Notes: generated from the sequence alone by a model not told the origin. A stretch of 64,000 nt of DNA from MH13 sp040219355 (GCA_040219355.1 JAVJSN010000015.1:434001-498000), one strand, 5' to 3'. Positions 1-8,952 are shown, counted from the first letter of the stretch. Numbers and translations are program-made.

Positions 1-759
1 ATGAACCATTCTTTGCCACAGGCGTCGTTTCGTACGCGCTGTGATCAGTGTTCCATTCATAACAGAGCCATATGCAGCCGTGCGTCATCTGCGGCGGCGC
101 AAGAACTGCAGAATCTTAGCCGTATCCGCCGGTTTTCCGCCGGTCAGGTGATCATCGCGGAGCATACTGAGAGCCTGTTCATGGGCAATGTGGTTACGGG
201 GATGGTCAAGCTGTGCAAAACGCTTGAAGACGGTCGGCAGCAAGTTGTCGGGCTTCTGTTCCCCTCTGATTTTTTTGGCCGCCCGTTTGAAGAACAGTCA
301 CCTTTTTCTTTTGAGGCGGCGACCGACGTTGAGATTTGCGTTTTCGAGCGCCAAGCCTTTGAGGCTCTGCTCGCACGCTTTCCGGAAGTCGAGCATGAGT
401 TGCTGGTTCAGGTGTTGACCGAGCTAGACGCGGCGCGTGAGTGGATGGTGCTGCTTGGCTGTCAAACCGCCCGCGAGAAGGTGGCAAGTTTTCTGCTGAT
501 GCTGTTGCGCAGATCTGGTCTTATGGGCTGCGATAAAGCCGATACTCCCGAGGCGCGCATTGTTACAGTTCCTGTGAGCCGGAAGGATGTGGCGCTCTAT
601 CTCGGCACGACACCAGAGACTGTTTCGCGGCAAATTCAGTGGATGTCGCGCAATGAAATTGTGCGCATTATCGACAGTCAAACCTTCGCGGTTCTTAGTC
701 CACAAAGGTTGGCGCACGCCGCTTCGCGCGAAGAATGGCTGGATGAGCTTAGCGCTTAG
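1..759 (+). CDS. fnrL: FnrL-type Crp/Fnr oxygen-responsive regulator
   Basis: This is a 252-residue Crp/Fnr-family activator. Cys14, Cys17 and Cys25 near the N terminus and Cys113 in the effector domain have the spacing (C-x2-C-x7-C ... C) that binds an oxygen-labile [4Fe-4S] cluster in FnrL/FnrN proteins. A cNMP-like beta-roll domain spans roughly residues 35-125, followed by a dimer helix and a C-terminal HTH with the recognition helix around TPETVSRQIQ; the E-x2-S-R pattern is the one that reads TTGA-N6-TCAA in the Fnr group. The start codon is at base 1 of the window, so its promoter, and any upstream start, cannot be seen. It converges on the PEP synthase gene. Two palindromes of the expected type occur in this window (10344-10357 and 57048-57061), so it may act locally; that link is inference. 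Confidence 0.88.
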   Translation: MNHSLPQASFRTRCDQCSIHNRAICSRASSAAAQELQNLSRIRRFSAGQVIIAEHTESLFMGNVVTGMVKLCKTLEDGRQQVVGLLFPSDFFGRPFEEQSPFSFEAATDVEICVFERQAFEALLARFPEVEHELLVQVLTELDAAREWMVLLGCQTAREKVASFLLMLLRRSGLMGCDKADTPEARIVTVPVSRKDVALYLGTTPETVSRQIQWMSRNEIVRIIDSQTFAVLSPQRLAHAASREEWLDELSA

Positions 760-781
760 CTGATCCAGCCTTCTGCCTTGG

Positions 782-3166
782 TTATCTGGCCGATTTTTCT
801 GCCTCAGCGACATTCGCTTTGACCGCCAGAAAGCTGTCCGGCGTGACCGATATGCTGTCGATCTTCGCTTCGACCAAAAACTTGGCGAACGTTGGGTCGT
901 TGCTCGGTGCCTGACCGCACAGGCCAACTTTGGCGCCGGACTTATGGGCGCGTTCAATCACAGTCTCGATCATCCATTTGACAGCTGGATTCTGTTCTTC
1001 AAAGACGCCGGACAGATGCTCGTTGTCGCGATCCACGCCAAGCGTTAGTTGGGTCAAATCGTTGGATCCAATAGAGAAACCTGAGAAGCGTTTGGCAAAT
1101 TCTTCGGCCAGAATAACGTTGGATGGCACCTCGCACATCACATAGATATCAAGGCCGTTCCTACCGCTTTCCAGGCCGTTTTTCGCCATCACATCAAGCA
1201 CCAGATCGGCTTCTTGTGGTGTGCGGCAGAATGGGATCATGACCAATACGTTGGTGAAACCAAGGTCATCACGTAGGTGGCGGATCGCCTGACATTCCAG
1301 GGCAAAACCATCGCGATAGATGTCGGCATAATAGCGCGATGCGCCGCGCAGCCCGATCATCGGGTTTTCCTCGTCCGGCTCAAACGCGGAGCCGCCAAGC
1401 AGCTTGGCGTATTCGTTGGTTTTGAAGTCGCTCATCCGCACTATCGCCGGGTTGGGATGAGCAACAGCGGCGATGCGCGAAAGGCCTCGGGCCAGCGTTT
1501 CCACGAAATAGTGCTTCTTGTCGTCGTAGCCGCGTGTCAGCGCCTCGATTTCTTGCTTGTCGTGGACATCATGCAGTTTGTCGAAATTGACCAAGGCCAT
1601 CGGGTGCACTTGCACGGCGGAATTCACCACAAACTCCATGCGGGCCAGGCCAACGCCGTCTGATGGCAAGCGCCACCAGCGGAACGCCGAGGCTGGGTTG
1701 GCCAAGTTCAGCATGATTTTCGTTTTGGTGTCGGGCACATGGTCGAGCTTGATGTCTTCGACGTCAAAATCGAGATAGCCCTGATATATATCGCCTTGCT
1801 CACCACCGGCGCATGAGACCGTCACTTTCTGCCGGTCATGCAAAACATGGGTGGCATCGCCCGTGCCGACGATGGCCGGGATGCCCAATTCGCGGCTAAC
1901 GATGGCGGCGTGAGATGTGCGCCCGCCATGGTCGGTGATGATGGCTGCGGCCCGCTTCATAATGGGCACCCAGTCGGGATCGGTTGTTGAGGTGACCAGG
2001 ACAGACCCATCAACAAACTGCTCAATGTCTTGGGCGCTTTCAATGATGCAGATCGGCCCTTGTGTGACCGCGTTGCCGACGCTCAAGCCGCTCAAGATCG
2101 GCTTATCCTTGGTGTTGAGCGTGAAGTTTTTCATCACGTGATGGTCGGCGCGCGATTGCACGGTTTCTGGCCGTGCCTGGACGATGTAGAGCTCGCCAGT
2201 CTCCCCATCCTTGGCCCATTCCATATCCATCGGTTGGCCGTAATGCTTCTCGATGGTTGCGGCCTGACGCGCCAGGGCGACGATTTCTTCGTCGCTCAAG
2301 ACAAAGCTCTGCTGCTCGCGTCTAGAGGTTGGAACATTGATCGTCTCGCCGCCTTCTTGGCCGGCATAGATCATCTTTTGCTCTTTTTCGCCCAGGCGCT
2401 TCTCAACGATTGGGCTAAGGGATTTGTCATCAAGGAACGGCTTAAACACCTGATATTCATCTGGGTTTACGGCGCCTTGCACGACGTTCTCGCCAAGGCC
2501 CCATGCGGCGTTGATGAGAACGACTTTGTCGAAACCTGTTTCGGTGTCGATGGAGAACATCACGCCTGAGCCGCCAATGTCAGAGCGGACCATGAGTTGA
2601 ACCCCGACCGAGAGGGCGACCTTCTTATGGTCAAAACCTTTCATAGTGCGGTACATGATGGCGCGATCCGTGAAGAGCGAAGCGTAGCACCGACGACAGG
2701 TGGCAAGCAGCGCCTCGGCACCGCGAACATTCAAGAAAGTCTCCTGCTGGCCGGCAAAGCTGGCATCGGGCAAGTCTTCTGCGGTGGCGCTGGAGCGCAC
2801 AGCAACGGACAGGTCGTCAGCGCCGGTGCGTTTCTTAAGTTCATCAAACTGAGCGACGATGTCATCGCGCAAATCCTGCGGCCAATCGCCGGCGACGAAA
2901 GCCTTGCGGATGTGCTTGCCAGCTTCCTGAAGCGTCATCTGTTTGCTGGCCAACTGTCGCAGTGTTTCGTCCAACACGCTATCCAGGCCATTGTGCTTGA
3001 CGAAACCTCGGAAGGCGTCAGAAGTGGTGGCAAAACCAGGTGGCACCTTGATGCCCGCGCTCCCCAACTGCTGCACCATTTCGCCAAGTGAAGAGTTCTT
3101 GCCGCCGACAAGGCTAACGTCGCCACGCGAGAGTGTGTCAAACCATATGATGTTTTGCGTGCTCAT
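782..3166 (-). CDS. ppsA: Phosphoenolpyruvate synthase
   Basis: The 794-residue product has the usual length and domain order of PEP synthase (pyruvate, water dikinase): an N-terminal ATP-grasp nucleotide-binding domain (starts with FDTLSRGDVSLVGGKNSSLGE), a central swivelling phosphohistidine domain with GGRTSHAAIVSRELG whose His near residue 416 is phosphorylated, and a C-terminal PEP/pyruvate barrel ending around the catalytic Cys of GLCGQAPSND near residue 750. It converts pyruvate plus ATP to PEP, AMP and phosphate, the entry to gluconeogenesis. This fits growth on substrates that yield pyruvate, such as the sulfonate pathway encoded further on. The ATG follows a good Shine-Dalgarno (GAGGAA). 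It is convergent with the FnrL gene and separated by 77 bp from the end of the nqr operon. Confidence 0.93.
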   Translation of the reverse strand: MSTQNIIWFDTLSRGDVSLVGGKNSSLGEMVQQLGSAGIKVPPGFATTSDAFRGFVKHNGLDSVLDETLRQLASKQMTLQEAGKHIRKAFVAGDWPQDLRDDIVAQFDELKKRTGADDLSVAVRSSATAEDLPDASFAGQQETFLNVRGAEALLATCRRCYASLFTDRAIMYRTMKGFDHKKVALSVGVQLMVRSDIGGSGVMFSIDTETGFDKVVLINAAWGLGENVVQGAVNPDEYQVFKPFLDDKSLSPIVEKRLGEKEQKMIYAGQEGGETINVPTSRREQQSFVLSDEEIVALARQAATIEKHYGQPMDMEWAKDGETGELYIVQARPETVQSRADHHVMKNFTLNTKDKPILSGLSVGNAVTQGPICIIESAQDIEQFVDGSVLVTSTTDPDWVPIMKRAAAIITDHGGRTSHAAIVSRELGIPAIVGTGDATHVLHDRQKVTVSCAGGEQGDIYQGYLDFDVEDIKLDHVPDTKTKIMLNLANPASAFRWWRLPSDGVGLARMEFVVNSAVQVHPMALVNFDKLHDVHDKQEIEALTRGYDDKKHYFVETLARGLSRIAAVAHPNPAIVRMSDFKTNEYAKLLGGSAFEPDEENPMIGLRGASRYYADIYRDGFALECQAIRHLRDDLGFTNVLVMIPFCRTPQEADLVLDVMAKNGLESGRNGLDIYVMCEVPSNVILAEEFAKRFSGFSIGSNDLTQLTLGVDRDNEHLSGVFEEQNPAVKWMIETVIERAHKSGAKVGLCGQAPSNDPTFAKFLVEAKIDSISVTPDSFLAVKANVAEAEKSAR

Positions 3167-3243
3167 GGTGTTTCCTCTTGGTCGCTGATTTCAGCAGTTG
3201 GAGCTTCAAGGGCATTTGTATGGGTCGGTCTGGCGCGACGGCT

Positions 3244-3657
3244 TCATCCCCACTGACTGGCAAGTGCGCGCAGGGCGTCTGTGCGGCTGAGCTGCCCGAC
3301 AAGCTTGCCGCCATCCATTACGGGAAAGCGGCGAAAGGGTTTTTCAATGAATAGATTTGTCGCGCTGATGACATCCATGCTTGCTTCAATGGTCGCCACC
3401 GGATGGCTCATATAGGCCTCAACGCGCCCGCCCCAGTCGCGGTAATAGCTGGCATCCAGAGCGGCTTTCAGGCAGTCGCGCTTTGTTAAAACGCCAATGA
3501 GAAATCCTTCAGAGTCGAGCACTGGTGCGCCAGATATCCGCCGATCGAGCAGAATGTTCATCGCACGGTTGATTTCCATGTCCGGTGTCAGCGTCACCAG
3601 ATCTTTGGACATGAAGTCGGCAACCAAGGGCAGGGAGTCCGTGGTTCTGGCGCTCAT
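3244..3657 (-). CDS. Two-CBS-domain protein, last gene of the nqr operon
   Basis: The 137-residue protein is made almost entirely of a pair of CBS domains (a Bateman module): the first begins around MSKDLVTLTPDMEI, the second around MSHPVATIEASMDVI. Such modules usually bind adenine nucleotides and regulate partners; no catalytic domain is attached. I place the start at the ATG that overlaps the nqrM stop (ATGA), not at a longer upstream in-frame start, because the longer version would read through nqrM. The overlap implies translational coupling to NQR assembly genes. A role in sensing energy state for NQR is inference; CBS proteins are not standard NQR parts. Confidence 0.8.
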   Translation of the reverse strand: MSARTTDSLPLVADFMSKDLVTLTPDMEINRAMNILLDRRISGAPVLDSEGFLIGVLTKRDCLKAALDASYYRDWGGRVEAYMSHPVATIEASMDVISATNLFIEKPFRRFPVMDGGKLVGQLSRTDALRALASQWG

Positions 3658-3827
3658 GGCTCTCGCTCCAGCATTTTTTTGTTGGGGCAGGTGGCACACT
3701 CAATGTTTTTCAGGCAGGCCACACCGCCACATGATCCTTCAATCGGTTTGCGCCCAGCCATAACGCCGACTGCCAAACCTGCGATTGCTAGGGCAAAAAT
3801 CGTCAATGCGAACAGGAAGATCACCAT
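3654..3827 (-). CDS. nqrM: NQR maturation protein NqrM (DUF539)
   Basis: This 57-residue protein is too short for many gene finders. It has one N-terminal transmembrane helix (about residues 2-24), then GRKPIEGSCGG and a Cys cluster: Cys33, Cys38, Cys44 and Cys47 with the spacing C-x4-C-x5-C-x2-C. That is the signature of NqrM, which is needed to deliver iron to the membrane Cys4-Fe centre between NqrD and NqrE. The ATG at 3827 lies 6 bases after the apbE stop, and the stop overlaps the CBS gene start (ATGA). The gene order nqrF-apbE-nqrM matches the standard NQR operon. The reading was derived by hand translation of the minus strand. Confidence 0.9.
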   Translation of the reverse strand: MVIFLFALTIFALAIAGLAVGVMAGRKPIEGSCGGVACLKNIECATCPNKKMLEREP

Positions 3828-3833
3828 CGCCTC

Positions 3834-4808
3834 CTAGGCCACGACATGGTCGGAGAAGCTGCCGGTCATGGTTTCGTCCAATCCATTGTCGGTGCGTGTC
3901 AGGAAAAGAGCTGAGACGGCCAGCTCAGATGCACATTGAATGCCGCGTTGCGGTCCAAGGACCATGAGTGCGGTAGCCAGTGCATCGGCGCGTATGGCCG
4001 TCGGTGCGAGAACTGAAACCGCAGCAAGGCTATTGTCTGTTGGGCGTAGATCGCTGGGGTCGATAAGATGACTGAGCGCCACACGGCCGCGATAGCCGTT
4101 CGCGCTGTGACCGGAGCTTGCCAGTGCCAGGTGTCCTGGTGCGATGATGCGGTGAGCGGTTACCTGTGGTGTGCCCGGCTGTTCGATAGCGACCTGCCAA
4201 GGACGACCCATAGGGTGCTCGCCGATGGCAGAGACTTCTCCGCCAAGCTCAATCAGCGCGCTTGTCACACCTGCGCGGTGTAGCAAGTCTGCAATCTCAT
4301 CTAAGGCATGCCCTTTGGCGATCCCACAGAGGTCAAGCGTTAGGTCATGATGGGCTTTGCGAACCGCTCCATTCTCAACAATGATTGCTTTGTAGGAGCC
4401 GGAACCACCGTTAATCGGGCCAAACCCAAAGCGAGCAACGGCTGGCCCGACGGTTGGATCAAAGGCGCCGCTGGTGATCTCGGCAACAGCAAGGCTTTCG
4501 GCAACAACGTGGCAGACATCGCTGGGTAGAGGTTGCCATGCGGTGGTAGCGTTGCGATTGAACCGCGAAATGTCGGAGTCGTTGCGCCAGGGGGACATTT
4601 GCTCATCGACCCGCTGGATGATCGCTTCGACAGGAGGTCGAAGCAGGCGTTCATCCAAGGTGGCCCCGCCTGCTATGCGCCATGTGCTTGCAAAAGCACG
4701 ACCGCCGAAGGAGACGGTTGCTGCCTCAGCCTGTGAAGCAAAACCAAGCCCAAAAGCAGCGGTCCATGCCGCGCCGCCTGCCACAAAACTGCGCCGTGTC
4801 ACGGGCAT
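3834..4808 (-). CDS. apbE: FAD:protein FMN transferase ApbE
   Basis: The 324-residue product is an ApbE flavin transferase, which moves FMN from FAD onto a threonine of target proteins outside the membrane. Family motifs are present: DLCGIAKGHALDEIADLL, ALIELGGEVSAIG, and a late RADALATALMVLG metal/nucleotide segment. The N terminus TRRSFVAGGAAW followed by a hydrophobic stretch and SQAEA looks like a twin-arginine export signal, in line with a periplasmic enzyme. It sits between nqrF and nqrM, so its substrate here should be NqrC (Thr232 of SGAT). NqrB, the other usual substrate, lacks the motif in this genome (see findings). Confidence 0.92.
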   Translation of the reverse strand: MPVTRRSFVAGGAAWTAAFGLGFASQAEAATVSFGGRAFASTWRIAGGATLDERLLRPPVEAIIQRVDEQMSPWRNDSDISRFNRNATTAWQPLPSDVCHVVAESLAVAEITSGAFDPTVGPAVARFGFGPINGGSGSYKAIIVENGAVRKAHHDLTLDLCGIAKGHALDEIADLLHRAGVTSALIELGGEVSAIGEHPMGRPWQVAIEQPGTPQVTAHRIIAPGHLALASSGHSANGYRGRVALSHLIDPSDLRPTDNSLAAVSVLAPTAIRADALATALMVLGPQRGIQCASELAVSALFLTRTDNGLDETMTGSFSDHVVA

Positions 4809-4810
4809 CG

Positions 4811-6031
4811 CTACACTCCGAAATCGTCGTTGAAGATGTGGTCGCGATCGACACCCAGATCGTCCAGCATCTGAAAAACAGCGCGGATCATCAGCGGTGG
4901 ACCACAGAGATAGTATTCGCAGTCTTCAGGCGCAGGGTGGTCGCGCAGGTAGGTCTCCAGCGCCACCTGATGAACGAAGCCAACGGCGCCTTGCCAATCA
5001 TCTTCTGGCTGCGGATCGGAGAGCGCGACTGTCCAGTCGAAGGTGTCGTGCTCGGCTGCAAGTGCATCCAACTCATCGACGTAAAGCAATTCGGCCTTGC
5101 TACGTGCGCCATACCAGAAAGTCATGCGACGCCCGCTTTTCGTAATGCCCAGCTGCTCATGGATGAGGGCGCGTAGTGGCGCCATGCCGACCCCACCGCC
5201 GATGAACACCATTTCCTTGCCGGTCGGTTGCGCACGGAAGCTGCCGAAGGGACCGGATGTTGTGACCTCCTGGCCCGGCTTGAGAGCAAACAACCAAGAC
5301 GACACGATACCGGGTTGTACTTGCGGTTCGGAGGGCGGTGGCAGGGCAAGGCGAATGTTCAACACCACACGGCGGGCTGCTGTGTCTTCGGGTCGGTTGG
5401 AGATGGAGTAAGCGCGGGTAACGTCCTCTTCGCTTTGAACCGATAGGGATCGCAAAGAGCGCCATGCGTCCTTATGGCCGTCGGGCGTGTCAATTGTCGC
5501 GTAATCAAGCGTGTAAGGCGGTGCGGTGACCTGAACATAAGAGCCGGCAACAATGCTAGCATCGACATCATCAGGCAATTGCAGCACGATTTCGCGGATA
5601 AGCGGGGTAAGTGCGGTAACCGAATGTACCGTGCATGTGTAGCTGGTCGCGCCCACCCACTCTTGCGGGGCCTCGACAGCCATATCGTCGCGCAGGGTAA
5701 CCTGGCAGGCCAGATGCACACCGTCTCGGCGATCAGCGTTGGAAAGCTGCGCAATTTCAACTGGTAGGTGAGATTGATCCTCGCCGACCACCGTGATCCG
5801 GCACAGTCCGCACGTGCCTGCGCCAGCGCAGGCCGAGGGCACCAGCACATCATGATCATGCAAAGCAGCGAGCAGTTTTTGCCCGGTTTTGACGTGGAAC
5901 TCGGTTGAGCCATTGACCGTCAGGACTGCTGGCCCCGAGGGCATCAAAACGCCACGGGCGATCATCACCATGGCGGTCAAAACCAGAACGACGCAGACGA
6001 TCAGCACTGTGCCAAAGAGGATGACGCTCAT
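4811..6031 (-). CDS. nqrF: Na+-translocating NADH:quinone reductase subunit F
   Basis: NqrF is the NADH-oxidising subunit of Na+-NQR. The 406-residue protein has an N-terminal membrane helix (residues about 3-25), a plant-type [2Fe-2S] ferredoxin domain with Cys68, Cys74, Cys77 and Cys109, an FAD-binding barrel with the RAYSISN motif, and an NADH domain with GGGVGMAPLRA and CGPPLM. Length and order match the family (about 407 residues). Electrons pass from NADH to FAD to the 2Fe-2S centre and on to NqrD/E. Its ATG overlaps the nqrE stop by 4 bases, and apbE follows after 2 bases. Confidence 0.95.
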   Translation of the reverse strand: MSVILFGTVLIVCVVLVLTAMVMIARGVLMPSGPAVLTVNGSTEFHVKTGQKLLAALHDHDVLVPSACAGAGTCGLCRITVVGEDQSHLPVEIAQLSNADRRDGVHLACQVTLRDDMAVEAPQEWVGATSYTCTVHSVTALTPLIREIVLQLPDDVDASIVAGSYVQVTAPPYTLDYATIDTPDGHKDAWRSLRSLSVQSEEDVTRAYSISNRPEDTAARRVVLNIRLALPPPSEPQVQPGIVSSWLFALKPGQEVTTSGPFGSFRAQPTGKEMVFIGGGVGMAPLRALIHEQLGITKSGRRMTFWYGARSKAELLYVDELDALAAEHDTFDWTVALSDPQPEDDWQGAVGFVHQVALETYLRDHPAPEDCEYYLCGPPLMIRAVFQMLDDLGVDRDHIFNDDFGV

Positions 6032-6627
6032 AGGCCCACCCCGGCAAATGCAGAAAAGCCGAGCGACATAAGGCCGGTAACAATGAAGGCGATCCCTAGG
6101 CCCTGAAGACCAGCGGGAATGTTGGCGTATTTCAAGCGCTCACGGATTGCAGCAAAGGCGATAATTGCTAGGGCCCAGCCGAAGCCGCTGCCAAACCCGT
6201 AGACGATGGACTCGCCAAAATCGTACTGACGCTCGACCATAAACAGACTGCCGCCAAGGATCGCGCAGTTGACTGTGATCAGCGGCAGAAACACGCCAAG
6301 CGCGTTGTAAAGAACCGGCACATACCGATCCAGCGTCATCTCCAGCACCTGCACGAAGGCGGCAATAACGCCGATGAATGCGATCAATTTGAGATAGGTG
6401 AGGTCCATCTCGGGCAGCCCGAGAAAGCCCCAAGCACCTTCGACCAGCAGGCCGTTGAAGATGAGATTGTTGAGAGGAACCGTCAGCGTTTGGACGGCAA
6501 CGACCGCAATGCCCAGGCCAACGGCGGTTTCAAAGCGTTCTGAAACGGCCAGGAAGGTACAGACACCCAAAAAGAAGGAGAGCGCCAAGTTCTCTTGGAA
6601 GATCGCTGCGAGAAGAAGGTCGCTCAT
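6028..6627 (-). CDS. nqrE: Na+-translocating NADH:quinone reductase subunit E
   Basis: The 199-residue integral membrane protein has about six transmembrane segments. Cys23 (FLGVCTFLAV) and Cys121 (TVNCAILGGSLF) are the conserved cysteines that, with the matching pair in NqrD, hold the intramembrane iron centre. NqrD and NqrE are inverted-topology paralogues; RnfA/E are the related Rnf subunits, but the operon content (NqrA, F, M) decides for NQR. It overlaps nqrD and nqrF by 4 bases at each end. Confidence 0.94.
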   Translation of the reverse strand: MSDLLLAAIFQENLALSFFLGVCTFLAVSERFETAVGLGIAVVAVQTLTVPLNNLIFNGLLVEGAWGFLGLPEMDLTYLKLIAFIGVIAAFVQVLEMTLDRYVPVLYNALGVFLPLITVNCAILGGSLFMVERQYDFGESIVYGFGSGFGWALAIIAFAAIRERLKYANIPAGLQGLGIAFIVTGLMSLGFSAFAGVGL

Positions 6628-7289
6628 GAACGTCCCCCGGCAGATTTCAGCGAAGGGTGCAATTTGAACTTCGGCGCTTCGATCTGCGCGGTCCAGCGCG
6701 TGCGGATGACCCAGATAAGCAGGCCAATGATGAAGAACGCGGCTGGTGCCAGCTGCATCAGGCCAAGCGGTTCAAACCATCCGCCATCGGCAACGGTGAC
6801 GAAGACGGTCTGGCCAAATAGTGTGCCCGCTCCAAGAAGTTCACGGATGCCGCCCACAAGCATAAGAATGAGGCTGTAGCCGAGCCCATTGCCGAGCCCA
6901 TCCAACACCGATGGGCCTACTGGATTGCGCATCGCGAAGGCTTCCGCTCGGCCGAGCACGAGGCAATTGGTGACAATGAGGCCGACAAACACCGAGAGCT
7001 GTTGGCTGATCTCAAAGGCAAAGGCTTGCATCAGCTCGTCAATTACGATCACCAGCGATGCGATGATGGTGATCTGAATGATCAGTCTAATGCTGGTGGG
7101 AATGTGGTGACGTATCAGGCTGATGATCGCCGATGACATGCAAAGCACGGCGGTCAGCGCGACCGACATCATGGCGGCTGTTGTCAGCGAGGTTGTAACC
7201 GCCAAAGCCGAGCAGATGCCTAGGATTTGGAGTGTGACAGGGTTTTCCTTCACCAGCGGCGTGGTGAGATGGTGGGCCCAGCGCGCCAT
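6624..7289 (-). CDS. nqrD: Na+-translocating NADH:quinone reductase subunit D
   Basis: The 221-residue integral membrane protein carries the paired conserved cysteines of the family, Cys26 (ILGICSALAV) and Cys109 (TNCLVLGRAEAFA), which line the intramembrane iron centre with NqrE. About six hydrophobic helices are visible. The ATG follows directly on the nqrC stop codon with no spacer. A polar C-terminal tail of about 25 residues ends in KSAGGRS. Nothing else in it departs from the family. Confidence 0.94.
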   Translation of the reverse strand: MARWAHHLTTPLVKENPVTLQILGICSALAVTTSLTTAAMMSVALTAVLCMSSAIISLIRHHIPTSIRLIIQITIIASLVIVIDELMQAFAFEISQQLSVFVGLIVTNCLVLGRAEAFAMRNPVGPSVLDGLGNGLGYSLILMLVGGIRELLGAGTLFGQTVFVTVADGGWFEPLGLMQLAPAAFFIIGLLIWVIRTRWTAQIEAPKFKLHPSLKSAGGRS

Positions 7290-8081
7290 CTACAGTCCCT
7301 CCTCGGCAAGGCGATCAAGGAAGGGGCCAAAGCCATTTGGGCCCATCCAAAAGTGCAGGGCAAACGTGACACCATCGCCGGTGCGGGTGGCACCGGAAAG
7401 GCCGTCGACTTCATGCACGCTCTGCGCCTGGCCACGAACGACCTCGATGACAATGTCGCCCTCCTCATTCAGAAGCTCTTTGCCTGGCCAGAGGCTTTGC
7501 CAGTCCGGTTCTGTGATACGAGCACCAAGCCCAGGCGTTTCTGCCTGTTCGGTGATGGTCAGCGCTGCGACCGTGGAAAGGTCTGGTTCCAGGGCCAACA
7601 TAGCGCGGATGGTCGACGCGTAGCCGCTGCCATAAACTGGCAGAACAATGAGCAGCAGATCGCCATCGCGTTCCAGCAGGTGGACGGGTGCATAGAGCGG
7701 ACGCCGTCGGATGCTCGCCAGATCATCGTCTGTAGGGATAGCAACCGATAGCTCTGGATCAGTCGCGGCGGCCACAAAATCGTATGTGGCCGGATCAATG
7801 TCTGGTGCGAATTGACCGGTTTGCAGATCAACAATGCGCGTTTCTAACGCTGTCACGCCGGCTTCTTCCATGACCTGACGCATGCCTGGAAGCGTGTCGA
7901 GCATGGATTCCATGCGGGCGGCTTGCTCAGCGTCAATTTGGGCTTGCTGAATAGGGCCGAGCAAAACCGAGGCGGTGGAGACGAGGATCGCGCAGACAAA
8001 GGCCACCAGTGCCGCGATAGTGACTGTTTTGGTCGTGTCGTCGTTGGGCCGGGCAAACAGAGCGCTGACAGGATTAGGCAT
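7290..8081 (-). CDS. nqrC: Na+-translocating NADH:quinone reductase subunit C
   Basis: NqrC is 263 residues from the ATG at 8081. I reject a 48-residue longer reading because it would lie almost wholly inside nqrB; the chosen start overlaps the nqrB stop by 8 bases. An N-terminal transmembrane helix (about residues 19-42) anchors a periplasmic FMN-binding domain. The flavinylation motif DGLSGAT is intact, with Thr232 as the acceptor for FMN attached by ApbE, followed by the conserved FWMGPNGFGPFL tail. It relays electrons between NqrD/E and NqrB in known complexes. Confidence 0.94.
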   Translation of the reverse strand: MPNPVSALFARPNDDTTKTVTIAALVAFVCAILVSTASVLLGPIQQAQIDAEQAARMESMLDTLPGMRQVMEEAGVTALETRIVDLQTGQFAPDIDPATYDFVAAATDPELSVAIPTDDDLASIRRRPLYAPVHLLERDGDLLLIVLPVYGSGYASTIRAMLALEPDLSTVAALTITEQAETPGLGARITEPDWQSLWPGKELLNEEGDIVIEVVRGQAQSVHEVDGLSGATRTGDGVTFALHFWMGPNGFGPFLDRLAEEGL

Positions 8082-8952
8082 CGTGCTTCTCCGCGTCGCG
8101 TTTCTCTCCAAAGCGTTTTTTCCAGTGTGCCTCTCTGCGGCTTTCCCGGACATAGGCGTTAGTGAGCACGGCAAGATGATCGAGCAGCGGGGCAAAGATG
8201 CTTGCCAAAAGCGCTGCAAAAACAAGGGCTTCAGCCTTTAAATCAGCCGTCGCGAAACCTGAGAAAACAGCGATAAGGAACCCTGCCAACGCGCCATAGG
8301 CCCAGCGACCGGGATTGGTGCAGGCCGCGCCTAATGGGTCGGCAATGAGGAACACCAAGCCAACGGAAAGAGCGATGGCGAGTGTTTGCATTAATCCAAA
8401 TTCGCCAAGTAGTGCCATCGCAGCTGCGGTTATTACCAGGGTTGCGACCAAGACACGCCAGGAGATCAAGCCGGCGAGCAGAAGCAGGATTGCACTAGGA
8501 ATGGCGGCCAGCGCGACCGTTACGTCGACGGACTGCAAGGCTAGCTGAGGGAAGGAAAAGACCAAAAGAGCGAGCGTGGCAGCTGCCGGGTTCACAAATC
8601 CAAAGCCGCGTCCACCAAATACCAGTTCGCCCAAAACAACGCCCAGCGAGACCGCGACGGCCAATTGCCAAGTTTCAACGCCCAGTGGCACAAACAGCGT
8701 GATAAGCATGGCCGTTGTAAGTCCGTGTAAGGACATATCGGCGTGGCGCAAAAAAGCGAAAAGGTTCTCCCAAGCCAGCGCAACCACAAGGCAGGTTAAG
8801 AACACCGGAACAAGCAGTGGCCCTCTGTTGGCAAAATCCATGGCCAGAGGAAATGCCAAAGCTGCGGCCTGTAGCAGGCTCACGCGTCCAGCGCTGAAGA
8901 GGAAAGGCAGCAGTGCCGCCGATTGAACGGTTGGGCGTTGAAAACTGGCCAT
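8074..8952 (-). CDS. nqrB: Short NqrB subunit lacking the covalent FMN site
   Basis: NqrB forms the Na+ path and normally carries covalent FMN and riboflavin. The family landmarks LGELVFGGRGFGFVNPA, a SWR segment, IADPLGAACTNPGRWAYGALAG and IFAPLLDHLAVLTNA are all here in order. However, the protein has only 292 residues against about 410 in known NqrB. The N-terminal extension is shortened, and the loop after FVNPA...FSFPQLALQS, where the S-G-A-T flavinylation motif belongs, is missing: the chain goes straight to the next helix. No SGAT or TGAT occurs anywhere in it. The start shares one base with the nqrA stop (TGATG). Reading frame and neighbours are clean, so this does not look like a frameshift. 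Confidence 0.85.
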   Translation of the reverse strand: MASFQRPTVQSAALLPFLFSAGRVSLLQAAALAFPLAMDFANRGPLLVPVFLTCLVVALAWENLFAFLRHADMSLHGLTTAMLITLFVPLGVETWQLAVAVSLGVVLGELVFGGRGFGFVNPAAATLALLVFSFPQLALQSVDVTVALAAIPSAILLLLAGLISWRVLVATLVITAAAMALLGEFGLMQTLAIALSVGLVFLIADPLGAACTNPGRWAYGALAGFLIAVFSGFATADLKAEALVFAALLASIFAPLLDHLAVLTNAYVRESRREAHWKKRFGEKRDAEKHDA

